A DNA stretch of 52,464 bases from Pseudomonas paraglycinae (GCF_021601625.1 NZ_BQHR01000028.1:1-52464); one strand, 5' to 3'. Counted from the stretch's first letter, positions 8,803 to 17,573 are shown. Notes: a model not told the origin generated them from the letters alone. Translations and numbers: made by a program.

Positions 8803-9526
8803 GCAACTCGATCGGCAACGGAAAGACGATGGTCGAGCTCTTGTCGCCGGCAATCGAACTCAAGGTCTGCATGTAGCGCAGTTGCATGGCGCCGGGCTGG
8901 CGGCCGAGCATTTCGGCGGCCTGCATGAGCTTTTCCGAGGCCTGCAATTCGCCTTCGGCGTGGATCACCTTGGCTCGCCGTTCCCGCTCGGCTTCGGCTT
9001 GTTTCGCGATGGCGCGCACCATTGATTCGTTGAGATCGACGTGCTTGATTTCGACGTTGGCGACCTTGATTCCCCAGGCGTCGGTCTGGGCGTCGAGCAC
9101 TTGCTGGATGTCGATGTTCAGGCGTTCGCGCTCGGCCAGCAGTTCGTCCAGCTCATGTTTGCCGAGCACTGCGCGCAGGGTGGTCTGGGCCAGTTGGCTG
9201 GTGGCCATGAGGAAATCTTCGACCTGGATGATCGCTTTCTGTGGGTCGAGCACTCGGAAGTACAGCACCGCGTTGACCTTCACCGACACGTTGTCGCGGG
9301 TGATCACGTCCTGTGACGGCACGTCGAGGACGATGGTGCGCAGGTCGACCCGAACCATTTGCTGCACCACCGGAATCAAAAGGATCAGCCCCGGCCCCTT
9401 GACCTGCCAGAAGCGTCCGAGCTGGAACACCACGCCGCGTTCGTATTCGCGCAGGATGCGGAACGTCGAGCCGGCCAGGGCGATCAGCAACAGCAGCAGC
9501 GCGACAAAACCGATTTGCAGACCCAT
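8768..9526 (-). CDS. Slipin (SPFH/stomatin-like membrane protein)
   Basis: 252 residues starting at MGLQIGF, with GGAG seven bases upstream; a GTG six bases earlier overlaps the nfeD-like stop and is an alternative. One N-terminal membrane segment ([13 protein letters not shown]) is followed by the SPFH domain: [44 protein letters not shown], and a coiled-coil tail rich in Ala/Glu ([21 protein letters not shown]). Known role of slipins: oligomeric scaffold in membrane microdomains, nearly always encoded with an NfeD protein, as here. The gene converges on the sulfotransferase gene with a 35-bp overlap. Confidence 0.93.
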   Translation of the reverse strand: MGLQIGFVALLLLLIALAGSTFRILREYERGVVFQLGRFWQVKGPGLILLIPVVQQMVRVDLRTIVLDVPSQDVITRDNVSVKVNAVLYFRVLDPQKAIIQVEDFLMATSQLAQTTLRAVLGKHELDELLAERERLNIDIQQVLDAQTDAWGIKVANVEIKHVDLNESMVRAIAKQAEAERERRAKVIHAEGELQASEKLMQAAEMLGRQPGAMQLRYMQTLSSIAGDKSSTIVFPLPIELLKGMADLSAKS

Positions 9527-9528
9527 GA

Positions 9529-10056
9529 TCACTCTCCGAGCGGTGCCGCGTCAGTCGCGGCCACTTGCAGCAACAGACCCTTGCGCCCGACCACGCGCAC
9601 CGGTTGCCCGGTGTGCAGCGGCGTGGCGCTCAGCACCTGCCAGCGTTCTCCTTGTAATTGCACCCAGCCGTTGCGGCTGTCTTCCGGTTGCACCACCGTC
9701 ACCGCCGTGACACTGCCGAGCAGGCCGGCATCGCCGCTGACCGGTTGGCGCGGTCGGGTTTTCAGGGCGCGGATCAGCAATGCGATCAGCAACAGGGCGC
9801 TCACCAACCCGAGGCCGATCATCATCGGCACCGGCAGTTCGGCGTTGCTCAGGATCAGCGCGCCGATCACGAACATGACGATACCGCCGAGGCCGATCAG
9901 CCCGTAGTTGGGCAGCGCGGCTTCGGCGATCAGAAATGTGATGCCCAAGGTAATCAGCCACAGGCCGACCGGACTGACGGCGGTAAACGGACCGTCCGCC
10001 GCAACCACCGATCCACTCAGCAGCAACAGGGCAAGCGCACAGCAACGGATGTTCAC
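9529..10056 (-). CDS. NfeD family protein, short form without protease domain
   Basis: 175 residues. The signal peptide [20 protein letters not shown] is followed by membrane segments ([55 protein letters not shown]) and a C-terminal OB-fold ([29 protein letters not shown] in part). It lacks the ClpP-like serine protease part of long NfeD proteins. It lies directly upstream of the slipin gene with stop and start overlapping, the usual NfeD-slipin pair. The OB-fold probably contacts the SPFH partner. Confidence 0.9.
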   Translation of the reverse strand: MNIRCCALALLLLSGSVVAADGPFTAVSPVGLWLITLGITFLIAEAALPNYGLIGLGGIVMFVIGALILSNAELPVPMMIGLGLVSALLLIALLIRALKTRPRQPVSGDAGLLGSVTAVTVVQPEDSRNGWVQLQGERWQVLSATPLHTGQPVRVVGRKGLLLQVAATDAAPLGE

Positions 10057-10252
10057 GTGACCCTCCGCGAGAGTCAGGACTTGTTCTTACAGTCTAGTTG
10101 AGGCTGCGGCTGGATGATTTTTAACCAGTTTGCCCGCCTCGCCAGTGGGCGGATTTCCCGGTGTTCGCGGCCCGCCGGACTAGACTTTCAAGGACAGCCA
10201 CAGCGTTTCATTACCGTCCGCCGCGCAGCGTCGGCGGGCACCGAGGTGCATC

Positions 10253-10714
10253 ATGCGTATGGCCAAGAAAGTGCAGAGCAGCCTCAACCGGGCGCAATGC
10301 GAATATGACATCGTCACCCACCCGCACTCGTCCAGCAGCCTGGAAACGGCGCGGGTCTCCGGGATTGCCGCAGAACGGGTGGCCAAATCGGTGATCCTGG
10401 ACGACCGTCACGGGCACTACCTGATGGCGGTGCTGCCCGCCAGCCGCCACTTGGACTTGAGCAAAGTGCGCAGCAGCGGCGAATGGCAAATCACCCGCGA
10501 AAGCAATCTGGCGCACATTTTCGACGACTGCGAACGCGGCGCTGTACCGCCACTGGGCGATTCCTACGGCCTGGACATGGTCATCGACCCGCTGCTGACC
10601 CGGCAGAAAGACATCTACCTGGAAGCCGGCAACCACAACAACCTGCTGCACATGAGCATGCCCGAATTCCTGAAAATGGTGCCGCATGCGCAGGTGCGGG
10701 AGTTGAGTCAGTAG
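10253..10714 (+). CDS. YbaK/EbsC-type aminoacyl-tRNA deacylase
   Basis: 153 residues, start supported by GAGG six bases before the ATG. The YbaK/ProX fold is recognisable from VTHPHSSSSLETARVSGI, VAKSVILDD (catalytic Lys), YLMAVLPASRHLDL and PPLGDSYGLDMVIDP. The family hydrolyses mischarged aminoacyl-tRNAs in trans (Cys-tRNAPro or Ala-tRNAPro). No tRNA-binding extension is present, so specificity cannot be told. It is transcribed away from the nfeD-slipin pair across a 196-bp gap, and a REP-type palindrome follows. Confidence 0.87.
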   Translation: MRMAKKVQSSLNRAQCEYDIVTHPHSSSSLETARVSGIAAERVAKSVILDDRHGHYLMAVLPASRHLDLSKVRSSGEWQITRESNLAHIFDDCERGAVPPLGDSYGLDMVIDPLLTRQKDIYLEAGNHNNLLHMSMPEFLKMVPHAQVRELSQ

Positions 10715-10740
10715 GTTTGCGGCGCTTTTGACGACGCTAA

Positions 10741-10802
10741 TCGCGAGCAGGCTCGCTCCCACAGGTTCTGCGCTAGACCTGTGGGAGCGGGCCTGCTCGC
10801 GA
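10741..10802. repeat. REP-type inverted pair (REPIN)
   Basis: The arms TCGCGAGCAGGCTCGCTCCC (10741 onward) and the near-complementary half from 10777 to 10802, GGGAGCGGGCCTGCTCGCGA, flank a 12-bp loop. The arm contains the GTGGGAGC core of Pseudomonas REP sequences. It sits between two genes of the same direction and may also act as an mRNA 3' hairpin. Confidence 0.88.
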
Positions 10803-10842
10803 AAAATCTTTCACACCCTATAAATCTCGCAGGAGTTCCGAC

Positions 10843-11085
10843 ATGGAAAACCCGACGCACAGCCTCCCATCCCTGTTCAAGCAACTCGGCCTGGACAACG
10901 ACCCGGTCAGCATCGACCAGTTCATCGCCACCCATTCTCCGCTCAAACCGGAACTGCACCTGTGCGACGCGTTTTTCTGGACCAAGAGCCAGGCGGATTT
11001 CCTGCGCGACGAGATTCTCGATGATGCGGATTGGGCGGAGGTGGTGGATCAGTTGGATGTGATGTTGAGGAAGGGGCGGGGGTAA
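10843..11085 (+). CDS. DUF2789-like small protein
   Basis: 80 residues. The ATG is preceded by AGGAG. The sequence has THSLPSLFKQLGLDND, DQFIATHSPL, ELHLCDAFFWTKSQADFL and DDADWAEVVDQLD, which I recognise as the DUF2789 family found in gammaproteobacteria. No signal peptide or membrane span; small acidic cytoplasmic protein. Function unknown, and its neighbours (deacylase, toxin-antitoxin) give no hint. Confidence 0.75.
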   Translation: MENPTHSLPSLFKQLGLDNDPVSIDQFIATHSPLKPELHLCDAFFWTKSQADFLRDEILDDADWAEVVDQLDVMLRKGRG

Positions 11086-11157
11086 TTATCAGCTTGCCGT
11101 TCGTAAGCTGAATCGACTCATCCGGTTGCCAGTAATGCTTCCTTAGACCAGAATTAC

Positions 11158-11173
11158 GACCTCAATTGAGGTC
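11158..11173. promoter_or_regulatory. Perfect 16-bp palindrome, putative toxin-antitoxin operator
   Basis: GACCTCAATTGAGGTC reads the same on both strands. It ends eight bases before the antitoxin ATG and its right half contains the GAGG Shine-Dalgarno sequence. A Phd/YefM antitoxin bound here would block its own operon; a hairpin in the mRNA would also hide the ribosome site. The assignment is inferred from position and symmetry. Confidence 0.65.
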
Positions 11174-11180
11174 TTTTATT

Positions 11181-11426
11181 ATGCAAAGTGTTCTGGCCGA
11201 TATGGCTGTCAGTGTTTCTGAACTGAAAAAAAACCCCTCCGCAGTGCTAAACGGCGCGCACGGAGGAGCAGTTGCTGTCCTGAATCACAACCGGGTCATG
11301 GGCTACATGGTGCCGGCTGACGTTTACGAAGCCATGATGGAGCGGCTCGATGATCTCGAGTTGGCAGAAATCGTTCGTTCTCGCAGTCACGAGACTCCCA
11401 TACCGGTAAGCCTGGATGACCTATAA
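11181..11426 (+). CDS. Type II antitoxin, Phd/YefM family
   Basis: 81 residues from the ATG at 11181 with GAGG nine bases upstream; a TTG at 11166 is in frame but unlikely. The N-terminal Phd/YefM DNA-binding fold is visible as ADMAVSVSELKKNPSAVLNGAHGGAVAVLNHNRVMGYMVP. The C-terminal tail (LELAEIVRSRSHETPIPVSLDDL) is the usual toxin-wrapping segment. The gene overlaps the RelE-like toxin gene by 11 bp. Known role: neutralises the toxin and represses the operon. Confidence 0.9.
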   Translation: MQSVLADMAVSVSELKKNPSAVLNGAHGGAVAVLNHNRVMGYMVPADVYEAMMERLDDLELAEIVRSRSHETPIPVSLDDL

Positions 11427-11697
11427 GCTCGAATTTCTGCCTTCCGCTCACAAAGAGTGGAACAAACTGGGTCATACGCTGCGTGATCAATTTAAAAAGA
11501 AGCTGGCTGAGCGTCTTGAGCGTCCGCGTATTCCGGCTGACTCGCTCCACGGCATGCCTGATTGCTACAAGATCAAACTCAAAGCGTCCGGTTATCGACT
11601 GGTTTACCAAGTGATCGAAGAGCGGGTGGTTGTCTCGGTAGTCGCCGTGGGTAAGCGCGAGCGAAGCGACGTCTACGAAAACGCGAAAAGACGTTGA
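11416..11697 (+). CDS. RelE/ParE-superfamily toxin (putative mRNA interferase)
   Basis: 93 residues: MTYKLEFLPSAHKEWNKLG, LRDQFKKKLAERLERPRIP, LHGMPDCYKIKLKASGYRLVY, and VVVSVVAVGKRERSDVYENA. This is the standard RelE layout with the basic and aromatic residues (Lys/Arg in the KLKASGYR strand, Tyr near the C-terminus) that ribosome-dependent mRNA interferases use. It is full length and looks intact. It overlaps the antitoxin reading frame, which is typical of coupled translation. Confidence 0.92.
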   Translation: MTYKLEFLPSAHKEWNKLGHTLRDQFKKKLAERLERPRIPADSLHGMPDCYKIKLKASGYRLVYQVIEERVVVSVVAVGKRERSDVYENAKRR

Positions 11698-11763
11698 GTT
11701 GAAGCACGCAACCCAATTTGTTTCAAAACTTGACTGAATTTCCCCACCAATGCGATATTGATA

Positions 11764-11777
11764 GTTAGCAAACTAAC
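11764..11777. promoter_or_regulatory. Inverted repeat, putative MarR operator
   Basis: GTTAG-CAAA-CTAAC lies 5 bp upstream of the first possible MarR start codon, in an AT-rich stretch. Its size and position fit autoregulation by the MarR protein. No consensus was tested. Confidence 0.5.
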
Positions 11778-11782
11778 AGTGT

Positions 11783-12250
11783 GTGCATTCCCTCGTGCCG
11801 AATAACCTCGACGCTCTCCAGATGAACATCAGCAGTGCCATGGTGGTGGCCGCCAGGCATTGGCGGAAGATCTGCCAGACCACGCTGGTCAATTATGGAA
11901 TCTCCGAAGCCTGCGCCGTCCCGTTGTTGATGATCGGGCGGCTGGGCGAGGGTGTGCGCCAGGTGCAGGTGGCGCAGGCGGCGGGGATGGAGTCGCCGTC
12001 GCTGGTACGCCTGCTCGATCAGTTGTGTCACGCCGGGTTTGTCTGCCGCACCGAAGATGCCCAGGACCGTCGCGCCAAATGCCTGAGCCTGACCGACACC
12101 GGCCGTGAGCTGGTGCAAGCGGTGGAGGCGCAACTGGTGCGTCTGCGTCATGAAGTGCTCGAAGGCATCGACCAGCGCGATCTGGAGGCTACGCTTCGAG
12201 TACTGAGAGCTTTTGAGGCGGCCACTCCGCCAACGGTGATCAATCCGTGA
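11783..12250 (+). CDS. MarR-family transcriptional regulator of the efflux operon
   Basis: 155 residues if the GTG at 11783 is used; GTG 11795 or ATG 11822 are alternatives, and none has a clear Shine-Dalgarno. The winged-helix core is MIGRLGEGVRQVQVAQAAGMESPSLVRLLDQL with the wing CRTEDAQDRRAKCLSLTDTG (DxRxK/R motif). The stop overlaps the GTG start of the FUSC transporter gene, so it is the first gene of the efflux operon and probably its ligand-responsive repressor, as with other MarR genes beside aromatic-acid pumps. Confidence 0.9.
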   Translation: MHSLVPNNLDALQMNISSAMVVAARHWRKICQTTLVNYGISEACAVPLLMIGRLGEGVRQVQVAQAAGMESPSLVRLLDQLCHAGFVCRTEDAQDRRAKCLSLTDTGRELVQAVEAQLVRLRHEVLEGIDQRDLEATLRVLRAFEAATPPTVINP

Positions 12251-14310
12251 ACGGGTTCTTTTCCGGCATGCCCCCGGCGCGGGACTGGTTCTATGGGGTC
12301 CGCACGTTCGCGGCCTCGATGACTGCGCTGTACATCGCCCTGCTCATGCAGATGCCGCGCCCTTACTGGGCGATGGCCACGGTGTACATCGTTTCCAGCC
12401 CGTTCCTCGGCCCGACCAGTTCCAAGGCGCTGTATCGGGCGATCGGCACGTTTCTCGGTGCGGCGGCGGCGGTGCTGTTCGTGCCGATGTTCGTCCAGAG
12501 CCCGTATGTGCTGGTGGTGGTCATCGCCTTGTGGACGGGGATTTTGCTGTTCCTGTCCCTGCACCTGCGCACCGCCAACAACTACGCGCTGATGCTGGCC
12601 GGCTACACCTTGCCGCTGATCGCCCTGCCGGTGGTGGATAACCCGCTGGCGGTGTGGGACGTGGCCGAGTCGCGGACTGAAGAGATCTTTCTCGGCATCG
12701 CCGTGGCGGCGGTGGTCGGCGCGATGTTCTGGCCACGACGCCTGGCGCCGGTGTTCAACGACGCCGTGGGCAAATGGTTCGCCGACGCCACGACCTACAG
12801 CCTTAAATTCCTCAACCGCGACGTGCAGCCCGAAGAGGTCGCAGCCCTGCGCATGGCGATGGTCGGCAGTTTCAACAGCCTGGAGTTGATGATCGGCCAG
12901 TTGCCGCACGAGGGTGCGCGGCCGCAGACGGTGCGCAACACCAAGGAACTGCGCGGGCGGATGATCCATCTGCTGCCGGTGATCGATGCCCTTGAAGATT
13001 CGCTGTACGCCCTCGAACGGCGCACGCCCGAGCTGGTGGAAAAATTCGCCCCGCTGCTCACTGCGACCCGCGAATGGCTCGGCCACAAAGACGCCGATCT
13101 GGAACGCTGGCAAGCGCTGCGGGATCAGCTCGAAGCGCTGCAACCGAGCGCCGAAGCCCTGGAAGATCGCAAACAGTTGCTGTTTTCCAACGCGCTGTAT
13201 CGCCTCGGCGAATTCATCGATCTGTGGCAGGACTGCCGCAGTCTGCAGGACGCAATCCTGTGCGAGCGCCAGGACAGCTGGCGCGCGGTGTATCGTCACT
13301 GGCGCCTCGGTCGCCTGACGCCATTCATCGACCGCGGGCTGATGCTGTATTCGGTGGCCTCGACCATTCTGGCGATCATCGTTGCCTCGGTGTTGTGGAT
13401 CCTGCTGGGCTGGACCGACGGTGGCAGCGCGGTGATTCTGGCGGCGGTCTCGTGCAGCTTCTTCGCCTCGATGGACGACCCGGCGCCGCAGATCTACCGG
13501 TTCTTTTTCTGGACCGGGATGTCGGTGCTGTTTGCCAGTCTGTACCTGTTTCTGGTGCTGCCGAACCTGCATGACTTTCCGATGTTGGTGCTGGCGTTCG
13601 CGGTGCCGTTCATCTGTGTCGGCACCCTGACGGTGCAGCCACGCTTCTACCTCGGCATGCTGCTGACGCTGGTCAACACTTCGTCGTTCATCAGCATTTC
13701 CGGTGCTTACGACGCGGACTTCTTTGCCTTCGTCAATTCCAACCTGGCGGGCCCGATCGGGTTGTTGTTTGCGTTTATCTGGACGCTGATCGCCCGGCCG
13801 TTCGGCGCCGAACTGGCGGCCAAGCGCCTGACCCGTTTCAGCTGGAAAGATATCGTCAGCATGACCGAACCGGCCAACCTCGCCGAACACCGACAGCTTG
13901 GCGTGCAACTGCTCGACCGCCTGATGCAGCACCTGCCGCGTCTGGCGCTGACTGGCCAGGACACCGGCATCGCCATGCGCGAAGTGCGCGTGGGGCTGAA
14001 CCTGCTCGACCTGCTCGCCTACACACCGCGAGTGACGGGCGCGCCCAACGCGTTGCTCAAGCAAGTGGTGGCAGAGGTGGGCGAGTATTTCCGGGCCTGC
14101 CTCAAGGCCGGCGAACGCCTGCCGGCGCCCAGTGCCTTGCTGATGACCATGGATCGCACCCGCCGCGCGCTCAACGGCCACGGCGATGAAGAAACCCGGC
14201 TCAACCTGTTGCACGCCTTGAGCGGTTTGCGCCTGGCGCTGTTGCCCGGCGTGGAATTCGTTTCCAACGCAGAGCCCGAAGAACCGCTGCCCGAAGGAGC
14301 GCCCCTATGA
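12247..14310 (+). CDS. FUSC-family (AaeB-like) inner-membrane efflux transporter
   Basis: 687 residues with the duplicated FUSC layout: an N-terminal membrane block (FAASMTALYIALLMQMPRPYWAMATVYIV, FLGAAAAVLFVPMF, ALWTGILLFLSLHLR), a long cytoplasmic helical region rich in Leu/Glu, and a second membrane block (SVASTILAIIVASVLWILLGW, GMSVLFASLYLFLVLPNL, LNTSSFISISGAY). Starts with GTG overlapping the MarR stop. Known relatives (AaeB) export aromatic carboxylic acids or fusaric acid with a HlyD adaptor. Followed by DUF1656, HlyD and outer-membrane genes, each overlapping by 4 bp. Confidence 0.93.
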   Translation: MNGFFSGMPPARDWFYGVRTFAASMTALYIALLMQMPRPYWAMATVYIVSSPFLGPTSSKALYRAIGTFLGAAAAVLFVPMFVQSPYVLVVVIALWTGILLFLSLHLRTANNYALMLAGYTLPLIALPVVDNPLAVWDVAESRTEEIFLGIAVAAVVGAMFWPRRLAPVFNDAVGKWFADATTYSLKFLNRDVQPEEVAALRMAMVGSFNSLELMIGQLPHEGARPQTVRNTKELRGRMIHLLPVIDALEDSLYALERRTPELVEKFAPLLTATREWLGHKDADLERWQALRDQLEALQPSAEALEDRKQLLFSNALYRLGEFIDLWQDCRSLQDAILCERQDSWRAVYRHWRLGRLTPFIDRGLMLYSVASTILAIIVASVLWILLGWTDGGSAVILAAVSCSFFASMDDPAPQIYRFFFWTGMSVLFASLYLFLVLPNLHDFPMLVLAFAVPFICVGTLTVQPRFYLGMLLTLVNTSSFISISGAYDADFFAFVNSNLAGPIGLLFAFIWTLIARPFGAELAAKRLTRFSWKDIVSMTEPANLAEHRQLGVQLLDRLMQHLPRLALTGQDTGIAMREVRVGLNLLDLLAYTPRVTGAPNALLKQVVAEVGEYFRACLKAGERLPAPSALLMTMDRTRRALNGHGDEETRLNLLHALSGLRLALLPGVEFVSNAEPEEPLPEGAPL

Positions 14311-14516
14311 TCGGTGATCTGGACATCAGCGGCATTTTCCTGCCGACCCTGCTGGTGTTGATGGGCATCACTTATGTGCTGTTTGTGTTGGTACACGGCG
14401 TGCTCACACGCCTGCATTTCTACCGTCTGGTCTGGCACCGGGCATTGTTCAACGTGGCTCTCTACGCCGTGATGCTGTACGGCGTGGATTCACTCAGTCG
14501 ATACCTGATGACATGA
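14307..14516 (+). CDS. DUF1656 (AaeX-like) small membrane protein
   Basis: 69 residues with two membrane helices (IFLPTLLVLMGITYVLFVLVHGV and ALFNVALYAVMLYGV). Begins MIGDLDISGIFLP, the DUF1656 signature. ATGA overlaps join it to the FUSC gene before and the HlyD gene after. AaeX-type proteins always accompany these pumps; their exact job is not known. Confidence 0.93.
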   Translation: MIGDLDISGIFLPTLLVLMGITYVLFVLVHGVLTRLHFYRLVWHRALFNVALYAVMLYGVDSLSRYLMT

Positions 14517-15400
14517 AAAAACCGTTTCTGACCCTCGGTCGCGTCGTCCTGACGCTGCTGATCGTGACTTTCGCCGTCGTCGTGGTCTGGCGCATGGTGA
14601 TGTATTACATGTTTGCGCCCTGGACCCGCGACGGCCACATTCGCGCCGACATCGTGCAGATCGCCCCGGACGTGTCCGGGCTGATCCAGCAGGTCGAAGT
14701 GAAGGACAACCAGTTGGTGAAGCGCGGCCAGGTGCTGTTCAGCATCGACCAGGACCGTTTCAAACTGGCGCTGCGCCAGGCTAAGGCCGCGGTAGCCGAT
14801 CGCGAAGAAACCCTGGCTCAGGCGCAGCGTGAAGCCAAGCGTAACCGTGGTCTGGGCAATCTGGTGCCAGCCGAACAGCTGGAAGAAAGCCTGTCGAAAG
14901 TGGCCCGAGCGCAATCGGCCCTGGCCGAAGCGCTGGTGGCGGTGGACAGCGCTCAGCTCAACCTCGACCGCTCGGTGATCCGCAGTCCGGTGGACGGCTA
15001 CGTCAACGACCGTGCGCCGCGTTCGCAGGAGTTCGTCACCGCCGGGCGTCCGGTGTTGTCGGTGGTCGACAGCAATTCGTTTCACATCGATGGCTATTTC
15101 GAAGAGACCAAACTCGACGGCATCCACATCGGGCAGTCGGTGGATATCCGCGTGATCGGCGACCGCGCTCGCCTGCGCGGGCACGTCGAAAGCATCGTCG
15201 CCGGTATCGAAGACCGTGACCGTTCGAGCGGCAGCAACCTGCTGCCCAACGTCAATCCGGCGTTCAGCTGGGTGCGACTGGCGCAACGGATTCCGGTGCG
15301 CATTGCCTTCGACGACGTACCGGATGACTTCCGCATGATCGCCGGGCGTACCGCCACCGTGTCGATCATCGACGATCAACCGCAGGAGCCCGCAAAATGA
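14513..15400 (+). CDS. HlyD/AaeA-like periplasmic adaptor (membrane fusion protein)
   Basis: 295 residues. One N-terminal membrane anchor (VVLTLLIVTFAVVVVWRMVMYYMF), then the first lipoyl half (APWTRDGHIRADIVQIAPDVSG), an alpha-helical hairpin (~residues 85-145), the second lipoyl half (VIRSPVDGYVNDRAPRSQEF) and a beta-barrel (DGYFEETKLDGIHIGQSVDI). This is the short AaeA/EmrA-like form. It links the FUSC pump to the outer-membrane factor encoded by the next gene. Confidence 0.95.
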   Translation: MKKPFLTLGRVVLTLLIVTFAVVVVWRMVMYYMFAPWTRDGHIRADIVQIAPDVSGLIQQVEVKDNQLVKRGQVLFSIDQDRFKLALRQAKAAVADREETLAQAQREAKRNRGLGNLVPAEQLEESLSKVARAQSALAEALVAVDSAQLNLDRSVIRSPVDGYVNDRAPRSQEFVTAGRPVLSVVDSNSFHIDGYFEETKLDGIHIGQSVDIRVIGDRARLRGHVESIVAGIEDRDRSSGSNLLPNVNPAFSWVRLAQRIPVRIAFDDVPDDFRMIAGRTATVSIIDDQPQEPAK

Positions 15401-16839
15401 GCAGGGCTCTGATGATCGCCGGACTGGGCATGATGCTGTCGGCCTGCTCGATGGTCGGGCCGGATTATCACGTGCCCGAAGACGCGGCGATCCAGCGCAA
15501 GGATTTCCAGGGCGACCTGGCGGTGGCCGGCAAACCGGTGGTGTCGGCCCCGGTGCCGGCGGACTGGTGGCGGCTGTATCAGGATCCGCGTCTTGATCAA
15601 CTGGTGCAGCAGGCCATGGCGTCCAACACCGATCTGCGGGTGGCAGCGGCGAACCTGTCGCGGGCCCGTGCGCAGGTCGATGAAGCCGAGGCGGCCGGTG
15701 GCTGGAGCGGCGGCGTGAAGATGGGCGCGCAACGCTTGCAGGAATCCGGCGAGGCATTCCTGCTGCCGGAGAAAGTGCCGGTGGCCAACGTCGGCGATAT
15801 CGGCATCAGCGCGTCCTACCAGTTCGACCTGTGGGGCACCCTGCAACGCGGGATTGAAGCGGCGAAGGCCAACGCCGACGCGACCCAGGCCGCTGCCGAT
15901 ACCGCGCGCATCACTCTGGTCGCCGACGTGGTGCGGGCCTACACCCAGGTCTGCGCGGCGAACGAGGAGCGGGAAATCGCCCAGCATTCCCTCGACCTGC
16001 AATCCCAGAGCACCACCCTGATCCAGCGTCTGCGCGATGCCGGGCGCGGCGACGAAACCCAGGTCACCCGTTCGCAGACCCAATTCAAATCCCTGCGCGC
16101 CGACATGCCGCGCTATGAGGCGGCGCGGCAGGCCGGGTTGTTCCGTCTGTCGATGCTGCTGGCCAAGCCTGTCGATCAATTGCCGGCCGGCACCGCGACC
16201 TGCGCCGAACTGCCGAAAATCGCCCAGTTGGTGCCGGTGGGCGATGGCGCTGCGCTGTTCAAGCGTCGGCCGGACATCCGTCAGGCCGAGCGGCGTCTGG
16301 CGGCTGCGACGGCTGGTATCGGTATCGCCACCGGCGAGCTGTACCCGGACATCAGCTTCGGCGCGACGATCAGCACTGTCGGCATTCTGGACAACCTTGG
16401 CAAACCGTCCACCAACCGCTGGGGCTTCGGCCCGTCGCTGAGCTGGAGCGTGCCGACCAACGGCGCCCGGGCCCGAATCCGCGAAGCCGAAGCCACGACC
16501 CAGGGCGCGCTGGCGCATTTCGACGGCGTGGTGCTCAACGCCATCCGCGAAACCCAGACCGGCCTGTCCCAGTACTCCGCGCTGCTGCAACGCCGCGATG
16601 CGCTGGCCGATGCCGAGCAGTCGGCGAAGCTGGCGGCCGACCAGACGCACCGCTTCTTCCAGGCCGGCCGCGAGTCATTCCTCGCCGACCTGCAGGCCAC
16701 CCGCACCTACACCGACGTCACTGCGCAACTGGCCGCCGCCAACACCCAGGTTGCCATGAGCCAGATCGATTTATTCCTTGCCCTGGGTGGCGGTTGGGAA
16801 AGCGGACGAACGCAAGCCTCGAGCGCCAGCAAACCCTGA
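15397..16839 (+). CDS. NodT-family outer-membrane efflux lipoprotein
   Basis: 480 residues. The signal peptide ends with the lipobox LSACS (Cys16 from MSRALMIAGLGMMLSAC). It has the NodT signatures WWRLYQDPRLDQLVQQAM, DLRVAAANLSRARAQVDEA and RRPDIRQAERRLAAATA, and duplicated OEP helices. As the fourth gene of the MarR-FUSC-DUF1656-HlyD set it supplies the outer-membrane channel, giving a complete three-compartment pump from one operon. A weak hairpin follows at 16866. Confidence 0.95.
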   Translation: MSRALMIAGLGMMLSACSMVGPDYHVPEDAAIQRKDFQGDLAVAGKPVVSAPVPADWWRLYQDPRLDQLVQQAMASNTDLRVAAANLSRARAQVDEAEAAGGWSGGVKMGAQRLQESGEAFLLPEKVPVANVGDIGISASYQFDLWGTLQRGIEAAKANADATQAAADTARITLVADVVRAYTQVCAANEEREIAQHSLDLQSQSTTLIQRLRDAGRGDETQVTRSQTQFKSLRADMPRYEAARQAGLFRLSMLLAKPVDQLPAGTATCAELPKIAQLVPVGDGAALFKRRPDIRQAERRLAAATAGIGIATGELYPDISFGATISTVGILDNLGKPSTNRWGFGPSLSWSVPTNGARARIREAEATTQGALAHFDGVVLNAIRETQTGLSQYSALLQRRDALADAEQSAKLAADQTHRFFQAGRESFLADLQATRTYTDVTAQLAAANTQVAMSQIDLFLALGGGWESGRTQASSASKP

Positions 16840-16865
16840 GGCCGTTGCTATGCTTTGAAGTATTG

Positions 16866-16893
16866 AAAGGGCGCCCCGAACCAGGCGCCTTTT
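16866..16893 (+). terminator. Probable rho-independent terminator of the efflux operon
   Basis: AAAGGGCGCC pairs with GGCGCCTTTT across an 8-bp loop, with one bulged G. The T-run is short (four), so termination may be partial. Confidence 0.55.
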
Positions 16894-16932
16894 CAGTGCA
16901 CATCGCTAGCGCAGGTCTAGGGGAAACCAATA

Positions 16933-17568
16933 ATGAAAAACCCTTACGCTCTCGGCTTCTGGTGCGCCCTGGTAGCCCTGGTGCTGCTGTCGGCCACCTA
17001 TTTCTACGGCATCATGCTGGCCCACCAGATCGACAAGGCAATGGTCTTCCTCGACAGCACCGTGGCGCTGATCGCGGTCATGGCGATCGTGGTCGTGGCG
17101 TCGGCGCTGGTGCAGACCCAGCGACTCAAGAAACGCCAGCTCGAGCAAAGCAAGACATTGCTGCTGATCTGGGACACCAAGGTCGCGCTGCGCAAAGTCG
17201 AAACCGTATTCGACCGCTACTTCTGGGGCGGCTACTGGCAACCGGGGCGGACCTTCGCCGAAGTCATGGGCGAGCTCACCGGCACGCCGCTGGAAAAAAG
17301 CCTCGAAGCCCTGAAAAAACAATGTCTGGCCCTCGACCGACAAGTCGCCGGCGACGGCTGGCACTGGCTCAACAACGCCCGCGAACTGTCGGACGTCGCA
17401 ACCGCCATGGCCCGCGAGCGTTATCAACTGGACTTCTGCGACCCGCGCAGCGACGGGCCGGGCGGGACGGTGATCGACCGGGATTTCGAAGTGCTGGTGT
17501 ACACCTGGACCGCACGGCTGAAAAGCTTCGACCATCAGCTCGACGAGATCGAGGTGCAATATTCCTGA
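16933..17568 (+). CDS. Conserved two-helix membrane protein, function unknown
   Basis: 211 residues. Two membrane helices occupy the N-terminal 60 residues (LGFWCALVALVLLSATYFYGIML and STVALIAVMAIVVVASALV), and the rest is a soluble helical domain with many Trp (LLIWDTKVALRKVETVFDRYFW, GDGWHWLNNARELSD). I do not recognise the family. It is a monocistronic unit between two terminator-like hairpins. No catalytic motif visible. Start ATG follows a GGGG-rich stretch ten bases upstream. Confidence 0.75.
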   Translation: MKNPYALGFWCALVALVLLSATYFYGIMLAHQIDKAMVFLDSTVALIAVMAIVVVASALVQTQRLKKRQLEQSKTLLLIWDTKVALRKVETVFDRYFWGGYWQPGRTFAEVMGELTGTPLEKSLEALKKQCLALDRQVAGDGWHWLNNARELSDVATAMARERYQLDFCDPRSDGPGGTVIDRDFEVLVYTWTARLKSFDHQLDEIEVQYS

Positions 17569-17573
17569 TCATT

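Noticed and set aside
12148-14214. 688-codon antisense ORF opposite the FUSC gene
   Set aside because: Composition rich in His, Gln and Arg is typical of shadow frames; the plus-strand transporter is clear.
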